The position numbers and the translations under genes were made by a program. This document shows positions 35,601-46,543 of a DNA stretch of 64,000 bases, piece after piece. Origin of the DNA: Oleiphilaceae bacterium (GTDB taxonomy: Bacteria > Pseudomonadota > Gammaproteobacteria > Pseudomonadales > Oleiphilaceae); the NCBI GenBank assembly GCA_018334495.1, contig JAGXLV010000007.1:1-64000 (forward strand), in the 5' to 3' direction. Each line of letters begins with the position of its first letter. Position 1 is the first letter of the stretch. The notes under the pieces were generated by a model that made no database searches, was not told the DNA's origin, and saw only the letters and a list, made by a program, of their open reading frames with translations.

Positions 35601-37217
35601 ATGATGAACGACGTAGAGCAAAAAGAAAAACTCAGACAACATTTCGCTCGCCGGGTGACAACTCAAGCCAGGGTCGTGCTGGATACCTGGCAGAAACTCC
35701 GGGAAAAACCCGATGAATTGCCCACCTTTAGAACTCACTTGAGTTCGGCCGCAGAAAAACTCGTGCGCTATGCCGGGCGCTTCGATATGGATCGCCATGC
35801 CCAAGCCGGCCAGCTTCTGATTGATACCCTGGCGCATTTGCCTGAGGCGACAGAGATGACTCAGGAACAGGCCGAAACCATCCAAACGGCCATGGATGAA
35901 CTCGGGGAGAGCACCCTGCGCCGCTCCGACCAGGAAGCGGAATCGGCCCCGACCACCTTCCGGCGCACGCCTGTCTACGTTGCCCTCAGCAATGGCGAAC
36001 TGGGCAGCCGGTTAATCAAGCAACTGGAATTTTTCGGTTTCCGCGCGTCTGCGTTCGCCACGCCGCAAGAACTCATGTCTGCCTGCGGCCTGCACAAGCC
36101 TGAAACCATCCTGATGGACATTGACTTCGGCGGCGAGAAAAATGAAGGCATTGCAACCGTTGAAAAACTTCAGGAACGCCATGACACCCCTATCCCCGTT
36201 GTGTTCACAAGCGATGAGGACGGCACCATTGAAACTCGTCTTCGGGCATCCCGCTGCGGTGGTGAGGAATTTTTCTATCCTGCGGTTGATCCGGGTCAAT
36301 TGATCGAAAAAATCGAAACCTATACCCACGGCAACAGCGTCGATCCCTATAAAGTGTTGGTCCTGGATGATTCCCGAGCGCAGGCCAAGTATATGGAAAC
36401 CGTGCTGAAAAGAGCCGGCATGAATGCCTGCATCATTACAGACCCGATGGAAATCATTGATGCCCTGGAATCATTCGGGCCGGAAATCATTATCCTCGAT
36501 ATGTACATGCCAGGCTGCACCGGCATGGAGATCGCCCGCGTTATCCGTCAACAGGACCGCTTCCACAGCGTACCCATCATTTACCTTTCAGCGGAGGATG
36601 ATGTCAACAAACAGCTCCATGCCATGAGTCTGGGCGGCGACGATTTTCTGACCAAACCCGTCGACCCCAAGCATCTGGTTGCCACGATCCACAACCGGGG
36701 CCGGCGTGCGCGCTCGCTGCTGGCACTGATGATCCGGGACAGTCTCACGGGGCTGTTCAACCACACCCACACGCTGTATCTGCTGGACCAGGAAATCATC
36801 AAGGCCGGGCAAAAGGAGCAACCCCTGTGTTTCGCCATGCTTGATCTTGACTGTTTCAAACAGGTCAACGATACCTTCGGCCACCCCATTGGGGACCGGG
36901 TGCTGCGCAGCCTCTCCATGTTTCTCAAACAACGGCTTCGCAAGAGCGATCATATTGGCCGTTATGGCGGCGAGGAATTTGCCATCATTCTTCCCGACAC
37001 TGAGGAACCCGACGCCTGCGCCGTGCTGAACGAAATTCGCGAACGTTTTGCCGAACTGCTTCAGCCGGCCAGTAACCGCGAGTTCAACGTTACCTTCAGT
37101 GCCGGCATCGCGCGCTGGAACGGCGAACCCGCACAGGAACTGTGTCAAAGAGCCGACAGGGCACTGTACGAGGCCAAAGCCGCTGGCAGGAACTGCATTA
37201 TCGGCAGGATCGACTGA
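35601..37217 (+). CDS. Tandem-receiver diguanylate cyclase (REC-REC-GGDEF)
   Basis: A 538-residue cytoplasmic protein: an N-terminal helical region (about 1-110, Hpt-like in shape but without a clear phospho-histidine), a degenerate receiver (about 123-245; no acidic pair and no conserved Lys), an intact receiver (about 250-370; LVLDD, phospho-acceptor in IIILDMYMPG, Lys in FLTKPV) and a GGDEF domain (about 375-535). The active site is GGEEF and an RxxD inhibitory site (RKSD) lies five residues before it, so it should make c-di-GMP and be feedback-inhibited. It may feed the VpsR-like matrix locus at 57.8 kb, but that is inference. Two adjacent ATGs (35601, 35604) are possible starts. Confidence 0.88.
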   Translation: MMNDVEQKEKLRQHFARRVTTQARVVLDTWQKLREKPDELPTFRTHLSSAAEKLVRYAGRFDMDRHAQAGQLLIDTLAHLPEATEMTQEQAETIQTAMDELGESTLRRSDQEAESAPTTFRRTPVYVALSNGELGSRLIKQLEFFGFRASAFATPQELMSACGLHKPETILMDIDFGGEKNEGIATVEKLQERHDTPIPVVFTSDEDGTIETRLRASRCGGEEFFYPAVDPGQLIEKIETYTHGNSVDPYKVLVLDDSRAQAKYMETVLKRAGMNACIITDPMEIIDALESFGPEIIILDMYMPGCTGMEIARVIRQQDRFHSVPIIYLSAEDDVNKQLHAMSLGGDDFLTKPVDPKHLVATIHNRGRRARSLLALMIRDSLTGLFNHTHTLYLLDQEIIKAGQKEQPLCFAMLDLDCFKQVNDTFGHPIGDRVLRSLSMFLKQRLRKSDHIGRYGGEEFAIILPDTEEPDACAVLNEIRERFAELLQPASNREFNVTFSAGIARWNGEPAQELCQRADRALYEAKAAGRNCIIGRID

Positions 37218-37462
37218 TATAACTCGGAAGCTTCAGCCTGTGTAACGCTACAGGTGCCCGCATCAATAATACGCCTTCCTATGAAACCAACGTCTTATGG
37301 ACTCACCTGTCTGACTTCAAGACAATGACTTCAAGACAGTGTCTCTGCATCCTGTCCATGTTAGAAAATCTTGAATCTGAAAAAGTAAATGCTCACTATG
37401 ACTGGAATTTGTCGCTATTCTCGACGATCCTGTTCTAAACAACAGCAAGGCTTGAGTTAAGC

Positions 37463-37903
37463 ATGGCCACGATTCTTGTTCTTCATGGTCCTAACCTGAA
37501 TATGCTCGGTGTCCGCGAACCTCAGATATACGGTCACGAAACGTTAGCGGACATAAACGAACGATTGCAGCAACAGGCCACGGACCAGGGCCATCATTTG
37601 CTCTGTCTGCAGTCAAATGCAGAACATGAACTGATTGAACGGTTGCATGAAGCACGGGCGGAAAATGTGGACTACATCATTCTTAACCCGGCTGCGTTTA
37701 CACACACCAGCGTGGCGATGAGGGATGCCATCCTGGCTTCAGGCGTTGCCTTTATTGAGGTGCACCTGTCGAACGTGCATGGGCGTGAACCCTTCCGGCA
37801 CCACTCTTATTTTTCCGATATCGCCGACGGCGTTATCTGCGGCCTTGGCAGCTACGGCTATGACTTGGCCCTGCAAGCGGCAATTAAACGAATAAACCGA
37901 TAA
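37463..37903 (+). CDS. aroQ: 3-dehydroquinate dehydratase, type II
   Basis: A 146-residue dodecameric dehydratase of the shikimate pathway. It starts with the family motif [20 protein letters not shown]; the catalytic Tyr lies in this loop, the Asn in [11 protein letters not shown] and the His in [11 protein letters not shown]. It precedes accB-accC, the conserved aroQ-accBC order of pseudomonads and E. coli relatives. The 245-bp region upstream carries a 13-bp direct repeat (TGACTTCAAGACA at 37312 and 37326). Confidence 0.95.
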   Translation: MATILVLHGPNLNMLGVREPQIYGHETLADINERLQQQATDQGHHLLCLQSNAEHELIERLHEARAENVDYIILNPAAFTHTSVAMRDAILASGVAFIEVHLSNVHGREPFRHHSYFSDIADGVICGLGSYGYDLALQAAIKRINR

Positions 37904-37923
37904 AAGACCAACGGGACTGATTT

Positions 37924-38394
37924 ATGGACATTCGAAAAATCAAGAAGCTGATCGAGTTGATCGAAGCATCCGACGTTGAGGAGCTTGAGATCCAGGAGGG
38001 TGAGGATTCGGTGCGCATCTCCCGGCGTCATGAACAACCTTCTGGCGGCATGATGATGTCCCAGTACGCACCGCAGCCGCAGTACCAGCAGCAACAGGCC
38101 CCTGCCCCGGCTCCGGCCGCGCCCGAGCCCGCCGCAGAGCCGGAGAAGAAAAAGCCGACGGGTCAGGAAGTCAAGGCGCCCATGGTGGGAACCTTCTACG
38201 AAGCGCCATCTCCGGACTCCAAGGCCTTTGCCGAAGTGGGGCAGAGCATCAAGAAAGGCGAGATTATCTGCATCATTGAAGCCATGAAGATGATGAACCA
38301 GATCGAGTCTGACAAGACCGGCACCATCACTGAAATTCTGGTAGAAAACGGGCAGCCGGTCGAATTCGACCAGCCACTGTTCATCGTCTCCTGA
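37924..38394 (+). CDS. accB: Biotin carboxyl carrier protein of acetyl-CoA carboxylase
   Basis: A 156-residue carrier with N-terminal helix [14 protein letters not shown], a Pro/Ala/Gln-rich flexible linker (about 45-77) and a C-terminal biotinyl domain with the biotin-accepting lysine in EAMKMMNQ. It carries carboxyl groups from AccC to the carboxyltransferase in fatty acid synthesis. Starts 20 bp after aroQ and 18 bp before accC. Confidence 0.96.
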   Translation: MDIRKIKKLIELIEASDVEELEIQEGEDSVRISRRHEQPSGGMMMSQYAPQPQYQQQQAPAPAPAAPEPAAEPEKKKPTGQEVKAPMVGTFYEAPSPDSKAFAEVGQSIKKGEIICIIEAMKMMNQIESDKTGTITEILVENGQPVEFDQPLFIVS

Positions 38395-38412
38395 GCGTAA
38401 GCGAGCACGGCC

Positions 38413-39756
38413 ATGTTAAATAAAGTACTAATCGCCAACCGGGGCGAAATTGCACTCCGGATATTACGTGCCTGCAAAGAGCTGGGCATCAAGACCGTCG
38501 CGGTTCATTCCCAGGTGGACCGGGAACTGATGCACGTTCGCCTGGCGGACGAAACCGTCTGCATCGGCCCCAACAGCGCAACTGAAAGCTACCTCAACAT
38601 TCCTGCCCTTATCAGCGCGGCAGAGGTCACGGATTCCGAGGGCATTCACCCCGGCTATGGGTTTCTGGCCGAAAACGCGGATTTTGCCGAGCAGGTAGAG
38701 AGATCGGGGTTCCGTTTTATCGGGCCACGGGCGGAAACCATTCGCCTGATGGGCAATAAGGTGTCCGCCATCAACTCCATGATCTCCGCGGGCGTGCCCA
38801 CGGTGCCGGGTTCTGACGGCCCCATCACCAATGACGACCAGGAGACCCTGAAAGTTGCCCGCAGAATCGGTTACCCGGTGATTATTAAAGCCGCTTCCGG
38901 CGGTGGCGGTCGAGGCATGCAGGTCGTGCACACCGAAGCCGCGCTCCTGAAGTCCATCCAGATCACTCAGACTGAAGCCGGCTCGGTATTCGGTGACAAG
39001 ACCGTGTATCTGGAGAAATACCTGGAGCAGCCTCGTCACGTAGAGGTCCAGGTTCTGGCTGACATGCATGGCAACTGCATCCACCTGGGCGACCGGGACT
39101 GCTCCATGCAACGCCGCCACCAGAAAGTTCTGGAGGAAGCGCCGGCACCGAACATCGACCAGGTTGCCCGCGAAAAGACACTGAAGGCCTGTGTCGACGC
39201 CTGCAAGGAAATTGGCTACGTCGGGGCGGGGACCTTCGAGTTCCTTTACCAGGATGGTGCTTTCTATTTCATCGAGATGAATACACGGGTCCAGGTCGAG
39301 CACCCGGTTTCGGAAATGGTCACCGGCGTGGATATCGTGCGGGAACAGCTCAGGATCGCCAGCGGCCTGCCCCTTGCGTACACGCAGGAGGAAATCAAGG
39401 TCAGCGGTCACGCCATGGAGTGCCGGATTAACGCGGAAGATCCCAAGACATTTGCGCCCAACCCCGGCAAGGTCACCCATTACCACGCCCCCGGTGGCAA
39501 CGGCGTTCGTGTCGATTCCCACCTGTACAGTGGCTACAGCGTGCCGCCCTTCTATGACTCCCTGATTGGCAAGCTGATCACCTGGGGAGATGACCGCGAG
39601 ATCGCACGACGTCGCATGAAAAACGCGCTGGATGAGCTGGTAGTGGAAGGCATCAAGACCAACCAGCCCCTCCATCGCAATCTGGTGAGGGATGGCGGCT
39701 TCAAGCAGGTCGACTTTACCATTCACTATCTGGAAAAATTGATTAAGGGCGGCTGA
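38413..39756 (+). CDS. accC: Biotin carboxylase subunit of acetyl-CoA carboxylase
   Basis: A 447-residue ATP-grasp enzyme that carboxylates biotin on AccB. Motifs: [20 protein letters not shown], the Gly-rich loop [14 protein letters not shown], and the catalytic [14 protein letters not shown]. Length is normal for the stand-alone subunit. Operon with accB; prmA follows after 3 bp. Confidence 0.97.
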   Translation: MLNKVLIANRGEIALRILRACKELGIKTVAVHSQVDRELMHVRLADETVCIGPNSATESYLNIPALISAAEVTDSEGIHPGYGFLAENADFAEQVERSGFRFIGPRAETIRLMGNKVSAINSMISAGVPTVPGSDGPITNDDQETLKVARRIGYPVIIKAASGGGGRGMQVVHTEAALLKSIQITQTEAGSVFGDKTVYLEKYLEQPRHVEVQVLADMHGNCIHLGDRDCSMQRRHQKVLEEAPAPNIDQVAREKTLKACVDACKEIGYVGAGTFEFLYQDGAFYFIEMNTRVQVEHPVSEMVTGVDIVREQLRIASGLPLAYTQEEIKVSGHAMECRINAEDPKTFAPNPGKVTHYHAPGGNGVRVDSHLYSGYSVPPFYDSLIGKLITWGDDREIARRRMKNALDELVVEGIKTNQPLHRNLVRDGGFKQVDFTIHYLEKLIKGG

Positions 39757-39759
39757 ACA

Positions 39760-40656
39760 ATGCCATGGATTCAGCTTCAGATTCCGGCTGACTCGGAAAC
39801 TGCCGACCAGCTTGAGGATTTGCTCATGGAGATGGGCGCAGAGGCGGTCTCCATGGAGGATGCCGCCGACCAACCACTTTACGAGCCGGAGCCGGGCACG
39901 ACGCCATTATGGCATCAGACCCGGGTCATCGGTCTATTTGACCCCGCTCGTGATATCGAACAGCTTTGTGGCGAGGTCCACGACCAGTGGCACCGTCAGA
40001 CCCAGCAGGAATTGCCTGAGATTGAGGCCGGCCTGATTGAAGACAAAGACTGGGAACGGGCCTGGATGGAAGACTTCACGCCCATCCGCTTTGGCGAACG
40101 CCTCTGGATAGTGCCCACCTGGCATGAGGCACCTGACCCCTCAGCGGCGAATCTGGTGCTGGACCCGGGGCTTGCATTCGGCACCGGCACCCACCCTACG
40201 ACGGCCCTTTGCCTGGAGTGGCTCGACCGGCACCCAACCGAGGACCAGCAGGTTATCGATTACGGTTGCGGCTCCGGCATACTTGGCCTCGCCGCACTTG
40301 TGCTGGGCGCACGTCATGTAATCGGGGTGGACACGGACCCCCAGGCCTTGCAGGCCAGTCGTGAAAACGCCAGAAGAAATCAGATAGCCGATCACTGTCT
40401 TGACCTTTATCTGCCGGGCGACGAACCCGAGATTCAGGCCGATGTCCTGCTGGCCAACATTCTGGCCCAGCCATTGATCATGCTCGCCTCCCGTCTGGCC
40501 GATAAAATCAGGCCGGGCGGCGACATTGTGCTGTCCGGTATACTGTCGCATCAGGCCAGGGAAGTCATGGAAGCGTATGAGCCCTGGTTTGTCATGGACG
40601 AACCGGAACAGCGCGAAGAATGGGTCCGCCTCACCGGTCGTCGCCGGGACAGATGA
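39760..40656 (+). CDS. prmA: Ribosomal protein L11 methyltransferase
   Basis: A 298-residue SAM methyltransferase that trimethylates ribosomal protein L11. The N-terminal substrate domain is followed by FGTGTHPTTALCLEWLD, SAM motif VIDYGCGSGILGLAAL and the catalytic-site motif LLANILAQPLI. The accC-prmA order is conserved among gammaproteobacteria. Confidence 0.95.
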   Translation: MPWIQLQIPADSETADQLEDLLMEMGAEAVSMEDAADQPLYEPEPGTTPLWHQTRVIGLFDPARDIEQLCGEVHDQWHRQTQQELPEIEAGLIEDKDWERAWMEDFTPIRFGERLWIVPTWHEAPDPSAANLVLDPGLAFGTGTHPTTALCLEWLDRHPTEDQQVIDYGCGSGILGLAALVLGARHVIGVDTDPQALQASRENARRNQIADHCLDLYLPGDEPEIQADVLLANILAQPLIMLASRLADKIRPGGDIVLSGILSHQAREVMEAYEPWFVMDEPEQREEWVRLTGRRRDR

Positions 40657-40717
40657 CGAAGACCGCGTAAACCGCTAAACTCCCGCATTACTGCAATGTC
40701 CTTGTACAGGAACACCG

Positions 40718-41911
40718 ATGACCGAAACCAACCTCCTGACGCGCTGCCCTCACTGCCAGACCCGTTTCAAGGTCAGTGCAGAGCAACTGGGTATTGCCAA
40801 AGGCAGGGTCCGTTGCGGCAACTGCATGAACGTATTCCACGCGGTTGAAAACAAAGAGTCGGTAGCTGAAACACCGCCCCCTCAAGACCTCGGTGACGGT
40901 GCCTCGCCTGAGAAAAAAGAACTCGAGGCGGCCTCTATTGAAGATTTTGTTTTCCAGGATAACCCCGAGGAAGACGCTGCCGAAGGCAAATACATCGACG
41001 CCGAATCCAGTTTCCCGGATGACGAGTTGAGCGACAGCTTTCGAGGCTTTGATGATCAGGCAGCCGACGGATTTGGCGTCGGCGACGACAAAGCGCCGGA
41101 AAGTGCGGATGAGAGCTGGGCAGAGGACATGCTCAATGAAGAGCGCCAGCAGGCCGGCATACCCCTCTCTGATGCACCTCCCCAGGCAGCAGCACCCGAA
41201 AAAACTGGGCCGGCGTCATCTTCAGCGCCGGGTCCGGGCGAGACGCCAGAGCGGATAGATCTGGAGGCCGAGTCCGACACCCAGTCACAGGGCCAACCGG
41301 GCGCGGATGTCCACGACGCCTGGTCGATTGGTGAAGAGGCCGACATACCGACTGAGCCCAAAAGGCGGAAAAGCGATTATCAGGACCTTGGCCACGAGCC
41401 GATTGCCATAGGTGGGTCACGAAGTGGCAATGGCGGTCGCAAGACACTCTGGACGCTGGTTGTGGTCGCCCTCTTGGGCTTGTTGATTGCGCAGGTTGCC
41501 TATTTCCAGTTCGACCGCCTGTCATCGATCCCCGAGCTGCGCATTTTTTATGAAAAAGCCTGCGAATTGGCCGGCTGTGAGCTTGAGCCACTGGTGGCCA
41601 TTGATCAGATTGAAAGCCGGAAGCTGGTAGTCAAGACAGACCCCAATGACCGCCAATCGCTGATTGTCGATGCGGTTATTGTAAATAAGGCTGACTTCGA
41701 GCAACCCTTCCCCGCCATCGGTCTCACGTTTTCCAATCTCAACGGAGATGTCGTCGCCCAAAGCCTGTTCACACCGGAAGAATATCTGTCGAACAAAGCC
41801 CTGGAGCTTTCGGCCATGCCGCCGGAAACGCCCATCCAGATCAGAATCCGCATTCGGGACCCCGGCCGGGACGCCGTCAATTATAATATTTTGTTTCAGC
41901 CACAGGGATAA
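40718..41911 (+). CDS. Zinc-ribbon and DUF3426 domain membrane protein
   Basis: A 397-residue protein. The N-terminal MJ0042-type zinc ribbon has two CxxC knuckles (CPHCQTRFKV and CGNCMNVFHA, about residues 9-43), then an acidic disordered region rich in Asp, Glu and Pro (about 45-225), one transmembrane segment (about 247-268, TLWTLVVVALLGLLIAQVAYF) and a DUF3426 domain to the end. The domain set is common next to prmA in gammaproteobacteria; its function is unknown, although the layout suggests a cytoplasmic sensor linked to a periplasmic domain. Confidence 0.85.
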   Translation: MTETNLLTRCPHCQTRFKVSAEQLGIAKGRVRCGNCMNVFHAVENKESVAETPPPQDLGDGASPEKKELEAASIEDFVFQDNPEEDAAEGKYIDAESSFPDDELSDSFRGFDDQAADGFGVGDDKAPESADESWAEDMLNEERQQAGIPLSDAPPQAAAPEKTGPASSSAPGPGETPERIDLEAESDTQSQGQPGADVHDAWSIGEEADIPTEPKRRKSDYQDLGHEPIAIGGSRSGNGGRKTLWTLVVVALLGLLIAQVAYFQFDRLSSIPELRIFYEKACELAGCELEPLVAIDQIESRKLVVKTDPNDRQSLIVDAVIVNKADFEQPFPAIGLTFSNLNGDVVAQSLFTPEEYLSNKALELSAMPPETPIQIRIRIRDPGRDAVNYNILFQPQG

Positions 41912-42080
41912 CACCGGCCCCTGACCTGGCCCAACTGTGCGAAAGTCAACCAGAAAGAGCGAAAAATAATCAGATTTTTCACCCTTCGCCCTCTTCAATA
42001 CCGAAGGCACCAGCGGTATCATTATCGACCCTTGCGAAGAGGCGATCACTTATTAACCAGCTTTGATCCGGAATGACACC

Positions 42081-43079
42081 ATGATGCCAACGGCGAAAAT
42101 CGGGCCTTATACGCTCCCAAACCCGTTAATTGTGGCTCCCATGGCTGGTGTAACCGATCGACCTTTTCGCCAGTTGTGCCGGCGGATGGGTGCCGGTCTG
42201 GCCGTGTCGGAAATGGTTACCGCCGACAGCAGCCTCTGGCACACGCGCAAATCAAAACTGCGGCTTGATCACGCCGGAGAGCCGGAACCCAGATCAGTGC
42301 AGATTGCCGGCGGCGATCCCGACATGCTGGCTCACGCGGCGCGATTCAACGCAGCGCACGGGGCGCAGATCATAGACATCAATATGGGCTGCCCCGCCAA
42401 AAAGGTCTGCAACAAGGCCGCCGGTTCGGCCCTGATGAAAGATGAAGCCCTGGTAGACAGCATCCTCAGGGCCGTTGTTGGCGCAGTCGACGTACCCGTT
42501 ACGCTGAAAATGCGCACCGGCTGGGACCGCGACAATCGCAACGCCCTCACAATAGCCCGCATGGCCGAAGATGCGGGTATCCAGGCACTGGCCATTCATG
42601 GCCGAACCCGGGCCGACGCCTACCGGGGTGAAGCGGAGTACGACACCATTGCGGAGGTGAAATCCCGGGTGAGCATTCCGGTATTCGCCAATGGCGACAT
42701 CATCACGCCAGAAGCCGCTCGGCAAGTACTGGCCCACACCGGTGCCGACGGCTTGCTGATTGGCCGGGCGGCTCAGGGCAGGCCCTGGATTTTCCGGGAA
42801 ATCCTGCATTTTCTGGAAACAGGCAAGTCCCTGGAATCGCCGCCGCTGGCGGAGGTCGAACGAATTCTGATCGGTCACCTGGAAGAACTCCACGGTTTTT
42901 ATGGGGATCTCATGGGGGCCCGGATCGCGAGAAAGCACGTGGGCTGGTATCTACAGTGCCACGACCCGGACAAACAGTTCCGTAGACGCTTCAACAGGAT
43001 TGATGATCCGCTGGAGCAGAAAATCACTATCCAACGGTATTTCGCTGGCTTACGAAATCAAGAGGTATTCGCCGCATGA
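42081..43079 (+). CDS. dusB: tRNA-dihydrouridine synthase B
   Basis: A 332-residue FMN enzyme that reduces uridines in the tRNA D-loop. Motifs: [36 protein letters not shown] with the catalytic Cys, and TLKMRTGWD and [15 protein letters not shown] 42081 (or 42084) is chosen over an upstream TTG at 42063. It overlaps fis by 4 bp; the dusB-fis pair is a classic operon. Confidence 0.95.
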   Translation: MMPTAKIGPYTLPNPLIVAPMAGVTDRPFRQLCRRMGAGLAVSEMVTADSSLWHTRKSKLRLDHAGEPEPRSVQIAGGDPDMLAHAARFNAAHGAQIIDINMGCPAKKVCNKAAGSALMKDEALVDSILRAVVGAVDVPVTLKMRTGWDRDNRNALTIARMAEDAGIQALAIHGRTRADAYRGEAEYDTIAEVKSRVSIPVFANGDIITPEAARQVLAHTGADGLLIGRAAQGRPWIFREILHFLETGKSLESPPLAEVERILIGHLEELHGFYGDLMGARIARKHVGWYLQCHDPDKQFRRRFNRIDDPLEQKITIQRYFAGLRNQEVFAA

Positions 43080-43393
43080 GCGCTGAGACACTGGCAAACG
43101 ACAACCTGGCCCCGCCGGCCAACGACGACATTCATCAGCTGCAGACCCTGAACAGCAGCGGTACGGCGGTAACCCTTCGCGACAGCGTCGAGGTCGCACT
43201 GAAAAACTACATCGCACAACTGGACGGCGCTCCGGTCACCGAGGTTTACCAACTGGTGCTATCGGAAGTCGAGGCGCCCCTGCTTGAGCAGGTGATGAAG
43301 TACACCCGCAACAACCAGACCAAGGCGTCCACCATGCTGGGGCTGAACCGTGGCACCCTGCGCAAGAAGCTCAAACAGTACGGTTTGCTCTAA
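43076..43393 (+). CDS. fis: Nucleoid protein Fis
   Basis: A 105-residue DNA-bending protein that organises the nucleoid and activates rRNA promoters. The C-terminal helix-turn-helix [19 protein letters not shown] and [16 protein letters not shown] is diagnostic. Its ATG lies in the dusB stop overlap (ATGA). Fis-type HTH regulators are related, but the size and dusB context fix the identity. Confidence 0.95.
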   Translation: MSAETLANDNLAPPANDDIHQLQTLNSSGTAVTLRDSVEVALKNYIAQLDGAPVTEVYQLVLSEVEAPLLEQVMKYTRNNQTKASTMLGLNRGTLRKKLKQYGLL

Positions 43394-43410
43394 ACCATTC
43401 CTGCTTTCAG

Positions 43411-43442
43411 CAGGGCCTGCGGCCAACCGTCGCCAGGCCCTG
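43411..43442 (+). terminator. Hairpin between fis and purH (possible terminator or attenuator)
   Basis: CAGGGCCTG (43411-43419) and CAGGCCCTG (43434-43442) form a perfect 9-bp stem with a 14-nt loop. No T run follows, so a classical intrinsic terminator is not supported; it may be a stabilising or attenuating structure. Confidence 0.35.
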
Positions 43443-43464
43443 ATTCGTTCATGAACAACGAAAA

Positions 43465-45054
43465 ATGGCTCCCATGGCAACTCAGGTTACTACTCCCGTC
43501 CGTCGCGCTTTGATCAGTGTTTCCGACAAAACCGGCATCGTCGATTTCGCCCGTAAGCTCACTGAGCAGGGTATTGAACTTCTCTCTACCGGGGGCACCT
43601 TCCGCCTGCTCCGCGAAAACAGCCTGCCGGCTACGGAAGTCAGTGATCACACCGGCTTCCCCGAAATGATGGCCGGGCGCGTCAAGACCCTTCACCCGAC
43701 GATTCATGGCGGCATCCTGGGCCGGCGCGGTATCGACGACGCGGTCATGACAGAGCACGGCATCGCCCCGATCGATCTGGTGGTCGTCAACCTTTACCCT
43801 TTCGAGACAGCCGTCGCTGACCCGGATTGCGATCTGGAAACCGCCATCGAAAATATCGATATTGGCGGCCCCACCATGGTTCGGGCTGCGGCCAAGAATC
43901 ATAAAGATGTGGCCATTGTGGTCAATGCCTCAGACTACGGCCGCATTCTGGCCGAACTCCAGGACAATGACGGCCAGCTCAGGCACCAGACCCGTTTCGA
44001 CTTGGCGGTCAAGGCCTTCGAGCACACTGCTGGATACGACGGCGCCATTGCCAACTACCTGGGTGGACGCGTTGAAGACAAGGTCGATCCGGACTTCCCC
44101 CGGACCTTCAACACCCAGTTCGTAAAAGTCCAGGACATGCGTTACGGCGAAAACCCCCATCAACGGGCCGCCTTTTATGCCGAGCGCAGCCCCCGGGAAG
44201 CCTGCGTTGCCACGGCCCACCAGCTTCAGGGCAAGGCTTTGTCTTTTAATAACGTCGCCGATACCGATGCCGCGCTGGAATGCGTCAAGCCCTTCGCCGA
44301 CCCGGCCTGCGTGATCGTCAAGCATGCCAACCCCTGCGGTGTCGCCATCGGTGCCGATATACACCAGGCCTATGACCTGGCTTTCGCCACGGACCCCACC
44401 TCGGCCTTTGGCGGCATCATCGCCTTCAACCGGGAACTGGACGCCCAAACCGCAAAAGCCATTGTTGACCGGCAGTTCGTGGAGGTGATCGTTGCGCCTT
44501 CGGTCGACCCCGAGGCCGCAAAACTGATCGCCGCCAAGAAAAATGTACGCCTGCTGGCGTGTGGCGAGTTTGATGAAGCCCGCGCCCCGGCCATGGACTT
44601 CAAACGCGTCACCGGCGGCCTGCTGGTGCAGGACCGCGATCTGGGCATGGTGGCCATGGCAGACGTCAAGGTGGTCACCAAACGCCAGCCCAGCGAGGCC
44701 CAGCTCAATGACCTGCTGTTCGCCTGGGAAGTGGCCAAATACGTTAAATCCAACGCCATTGTCTATGCCCGCGCCGGCCGCACGATCGGCATTGGCGCCG
44801 GCCAGATGAGCCGGGTTTACAGCGCCCGCATTGCCGGCATAAAAGCCGCCGACGAAAACCTCGAGGTCAAGGGCTCCGTGATGTCCTCGGACGCGTTCTT
44901 CCCTTTCCGCGATGGCATTGACGCCGCTGCAGCGGCCGGCATAACCGCCGTCATACAGCCGGGGGGTTCCATGCGCGACCAGGAAGTCATCGATGCCGCC
45001 GACGAACACGACATAGCCATGGTCTTCACCGGCATGCGCCACTTCCGCCACTGA
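43465..45054 (+). CDS. purH: Bifunctional AICAR formyltransferase/IMP cyclohydrolase
   Basis: A 529-residue enzyme for the last two steps of IMP synthesis. The N-terminal cyclohydrolase domain has [17 protein letters not shown] and [10 protein letters not shown]; the C-terminal formyltransferase has [14 protein letters not shown] and [11 protein letters not shown] with the catalytic Lys-His. ATG 43465 is given; ATG 43474 (MATQVTTP) is equally possible since neither has a clear Shine-Dalgarno. It is followed by purD after 25 bp. Confidence 0.96.
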   Translation: MAPMATQVTTPVRRALISVSDKTGIVDFARKLTEQGIELLSTGGTFRLLRENSLPATEVSDHTGFPEMMAGRVKTLHPTIHGGILGRRGIDDAVMTEHGIAPIDLVVVNLYPFETAVADPDCDLETAIENIDIGGPTMVRAAAKNHKDVAIVVNASDYGRILAELQDNDGQLRHQTRFDLAVKAFEHTAGYDGAIANYLGGRVEDKVDPDFPRTFNTQFVKVQDMRYGENPHQRAAFYAERSPREACVATAHQLQGKALSFNNVADTDAALECVKPFADPACVIVKHANPCGVAIGADIHQAYDLAFATDPTSAFGGIIAFNRELDAQTAKAIVDRQFVEVIVAPSVDPEAAKLIAAKKNVRLLACGEFDEARAPAMDFKRVTGGLLVQDRDLGMVAMADVKVVTKRQPSEAQLNDLLFAWEVAKYVKSNAIVYARAGRTIGIGAGQMSRVYSARIAGIKAADENLEVKGSVMSSDAFFPFRDGIDAAAAAGITAVIQPGGSMRDQEVIDAADEHDIAMVFTGMRHFRH

Positions 45055-45079
45055 GCCGACCGCAGAGGACACAGTCATC

Positions 45080-46378
45080 ATGAATATCCTGATTATCGGT
45101 AACGGCGGGCGCGAACATGCCCTGGCCTGGAAAGTCGCCCAGTCGCCCCGGGCGGAACGGGTCTTTGTCGCGCCGGGCAATGCCGGCACGGCCCTGGAGC
45201 CCGATCTGGAGAACGTACCGCTGGATGCCACGGACCTGAACGGCCTGGCGGATTTTGCCGCCAGCAATCAGGTCGGGCTGACCATTGTCGGACCGGAAGC
45301 GCCCCTGGTGGCCGGTATCGTGGACCTGTTCCAGAACCGGAACCTGGCTGTTTTTGGTCCTTCCCGAGGCGCGGCCCAACTGGAAGGCTCGAAAGCCTTC
45401 AGCAAGGACTTCCTGGCGCGGCACCAGATTCCCACCGCCGCTTATGGCAACTTTACGGATATCGATGACGCCCTGGCCTATATCCGGGAACAAGGCGCGC
45501 CCATCGTCGTCAAGGCCGATGGCCTGGCGGCGGGCAAGGGTGTCATTGTCGCCATGACACTGGCGGAAGCGGAAACGGCGGTCCGGGATATGCTGGCGGG
45601 TAACGCCTTTGGTGAGGCCGGCAGCCGGGTGGTGATTGAAGAATTTCTGACCGGCGAGGAAGCCAGTTTCATTGTCATGGTGGACGGCGAGAATGTGCTG
45701 CCCATGGCCACCTCCCAGGATCACAAACGCGCGGGCGATGGCGACACTGGCCCCAACACCGGCGGCATGGGGGCTTATTCACCGGCGCCGGTGGTCACGG
45801 ATGCCGTGCACCGGCGCATCATGGAGGAGGTGATTTACCCCACGATCCAGGGCATGGCGGCGGAAGGGCATCCCTATACCGGCTTCCTGTACGCCGGCCT
45901 GATGATCGACCCGCAAGGCGCGCCCAAAGTGATCGAATTCAACTGCCGTTTTGGCGACCCGGAAACCCAGCCGATCATGCTGCGCATGCAGTCGGACATG
46001 GTTGAGCTTTGTCAGGCCGCCACCCGGGGCACTCTCGATCGATGCCAATCCCTCTGGGACGATCGCGCCGCCGTCGGCGTGGTTCTGGCCGCCGGCGGTT
46101 ACCCCGGCAGCTACCGCAAGGGCGATGTCATTGAGGGTTTGCCACAACAGGAAGCCCCTGGTGAAAAGATTTTTCACGCCGGTACACGCCTGGAAGACGA
46201 ACAGGTCGTTACCCATGGCGGTCGGGTACTCTGCGCCACGGCCTTGGGCAAGACCGTGACAGAGGCGCGGGACCGCGCCTACCAGCTTGCCGGTAAGGTA
46301 CACTGGGACGGGGTGTATTATCGTCATGATATTGCTTACAGAGCCATCAGCCGGGAGCGACCCGATCTGGCGGATTGA
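45080..46378 (+). CDS. purD: Phosphoribosylamine-glycine ligase
   Basis: A 432-residue ATP-grasp enzyme (GARS) of purine synthesis. Motifs: MNILIIGNGGREHALAWK, the ATP-grasp loop IVVKADGLAAGKGVIVA and GGMGAYSPAPV; the C-terminal part has EFNCRFGDPETQPIM. It is a single-domain enzyme, as in E. coli, and forms an operon with purH. Confidence 0.96.
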   Translation: MNILIIGNGGREHALAWKVAQSPRAERVFVAPGNAGTALEPDLENVPLDATDLNGLADFAASNQVGLTIVGPEAPLVAGIVDLFQNRNLAVFGPSRGAAQLEGSKAFSKDFLARHQIPTAAYGNFTDIDDALAYIREQGAPIVVKADGLAAGKGVIVAMTLAEAETAVRDMLAGNAFGEAGSRVVIEEFLTGEEASFIVMVDGENVLPMATSQDHKRAGDGDTGPNTGGMGAYSPAPVVTDAVHRRIMEEVIYPTIQGMAAEGHPYTGFLYAGLMIDPQGAPKVIEFNCRFGDPETQPIMLRMQSDMVELCQAATRGTLDRCQSLWDDRAAVGVVLAAGGYPGSYRKGDVIEGLPQQEAPGEKIFHAGTRLEDEQVVTHGGRVLCATALGKTVTEARDRAYQLAGKVHWDGVYYRHDIAYRAISRERPDLAD

Positions 46379-46543
46379 GCTCTGTGGTGACACCCCGAAA
46401 ACGCCCCGCCTACTTGAAACTCAGCACGCCTGCGTCCTGTCCTCGCCTCACCGCCGGACAGGACGTTCTGTTTCAGAGCGCCTGCAAGCCTCTGCCTTAA
46501 GCCCTTTCCCCGCTTCCTCCGACTCACAGCCTGATTTCTCTTC

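Noticed and set aside
37312-37338. 13-bp direct repeat TGACTTCAAGACA upstream of aroQ as an operator
   Set aside because: Only two copies one base apart, with no symmetry; a small tandem duplication is the simpler explanation.
38464-39873. 469-codon minus-strand frame opposite accC
   Set aside because: accC is unmistakable on the plus strand; the antisense frame has low-complexity, His/Asp/Val-rich composition typical of shadows.
43930-45267. 445-codon minus-strand frame opposite purH
   Set aside because: Antisense to purH with no start signals or protein family features.
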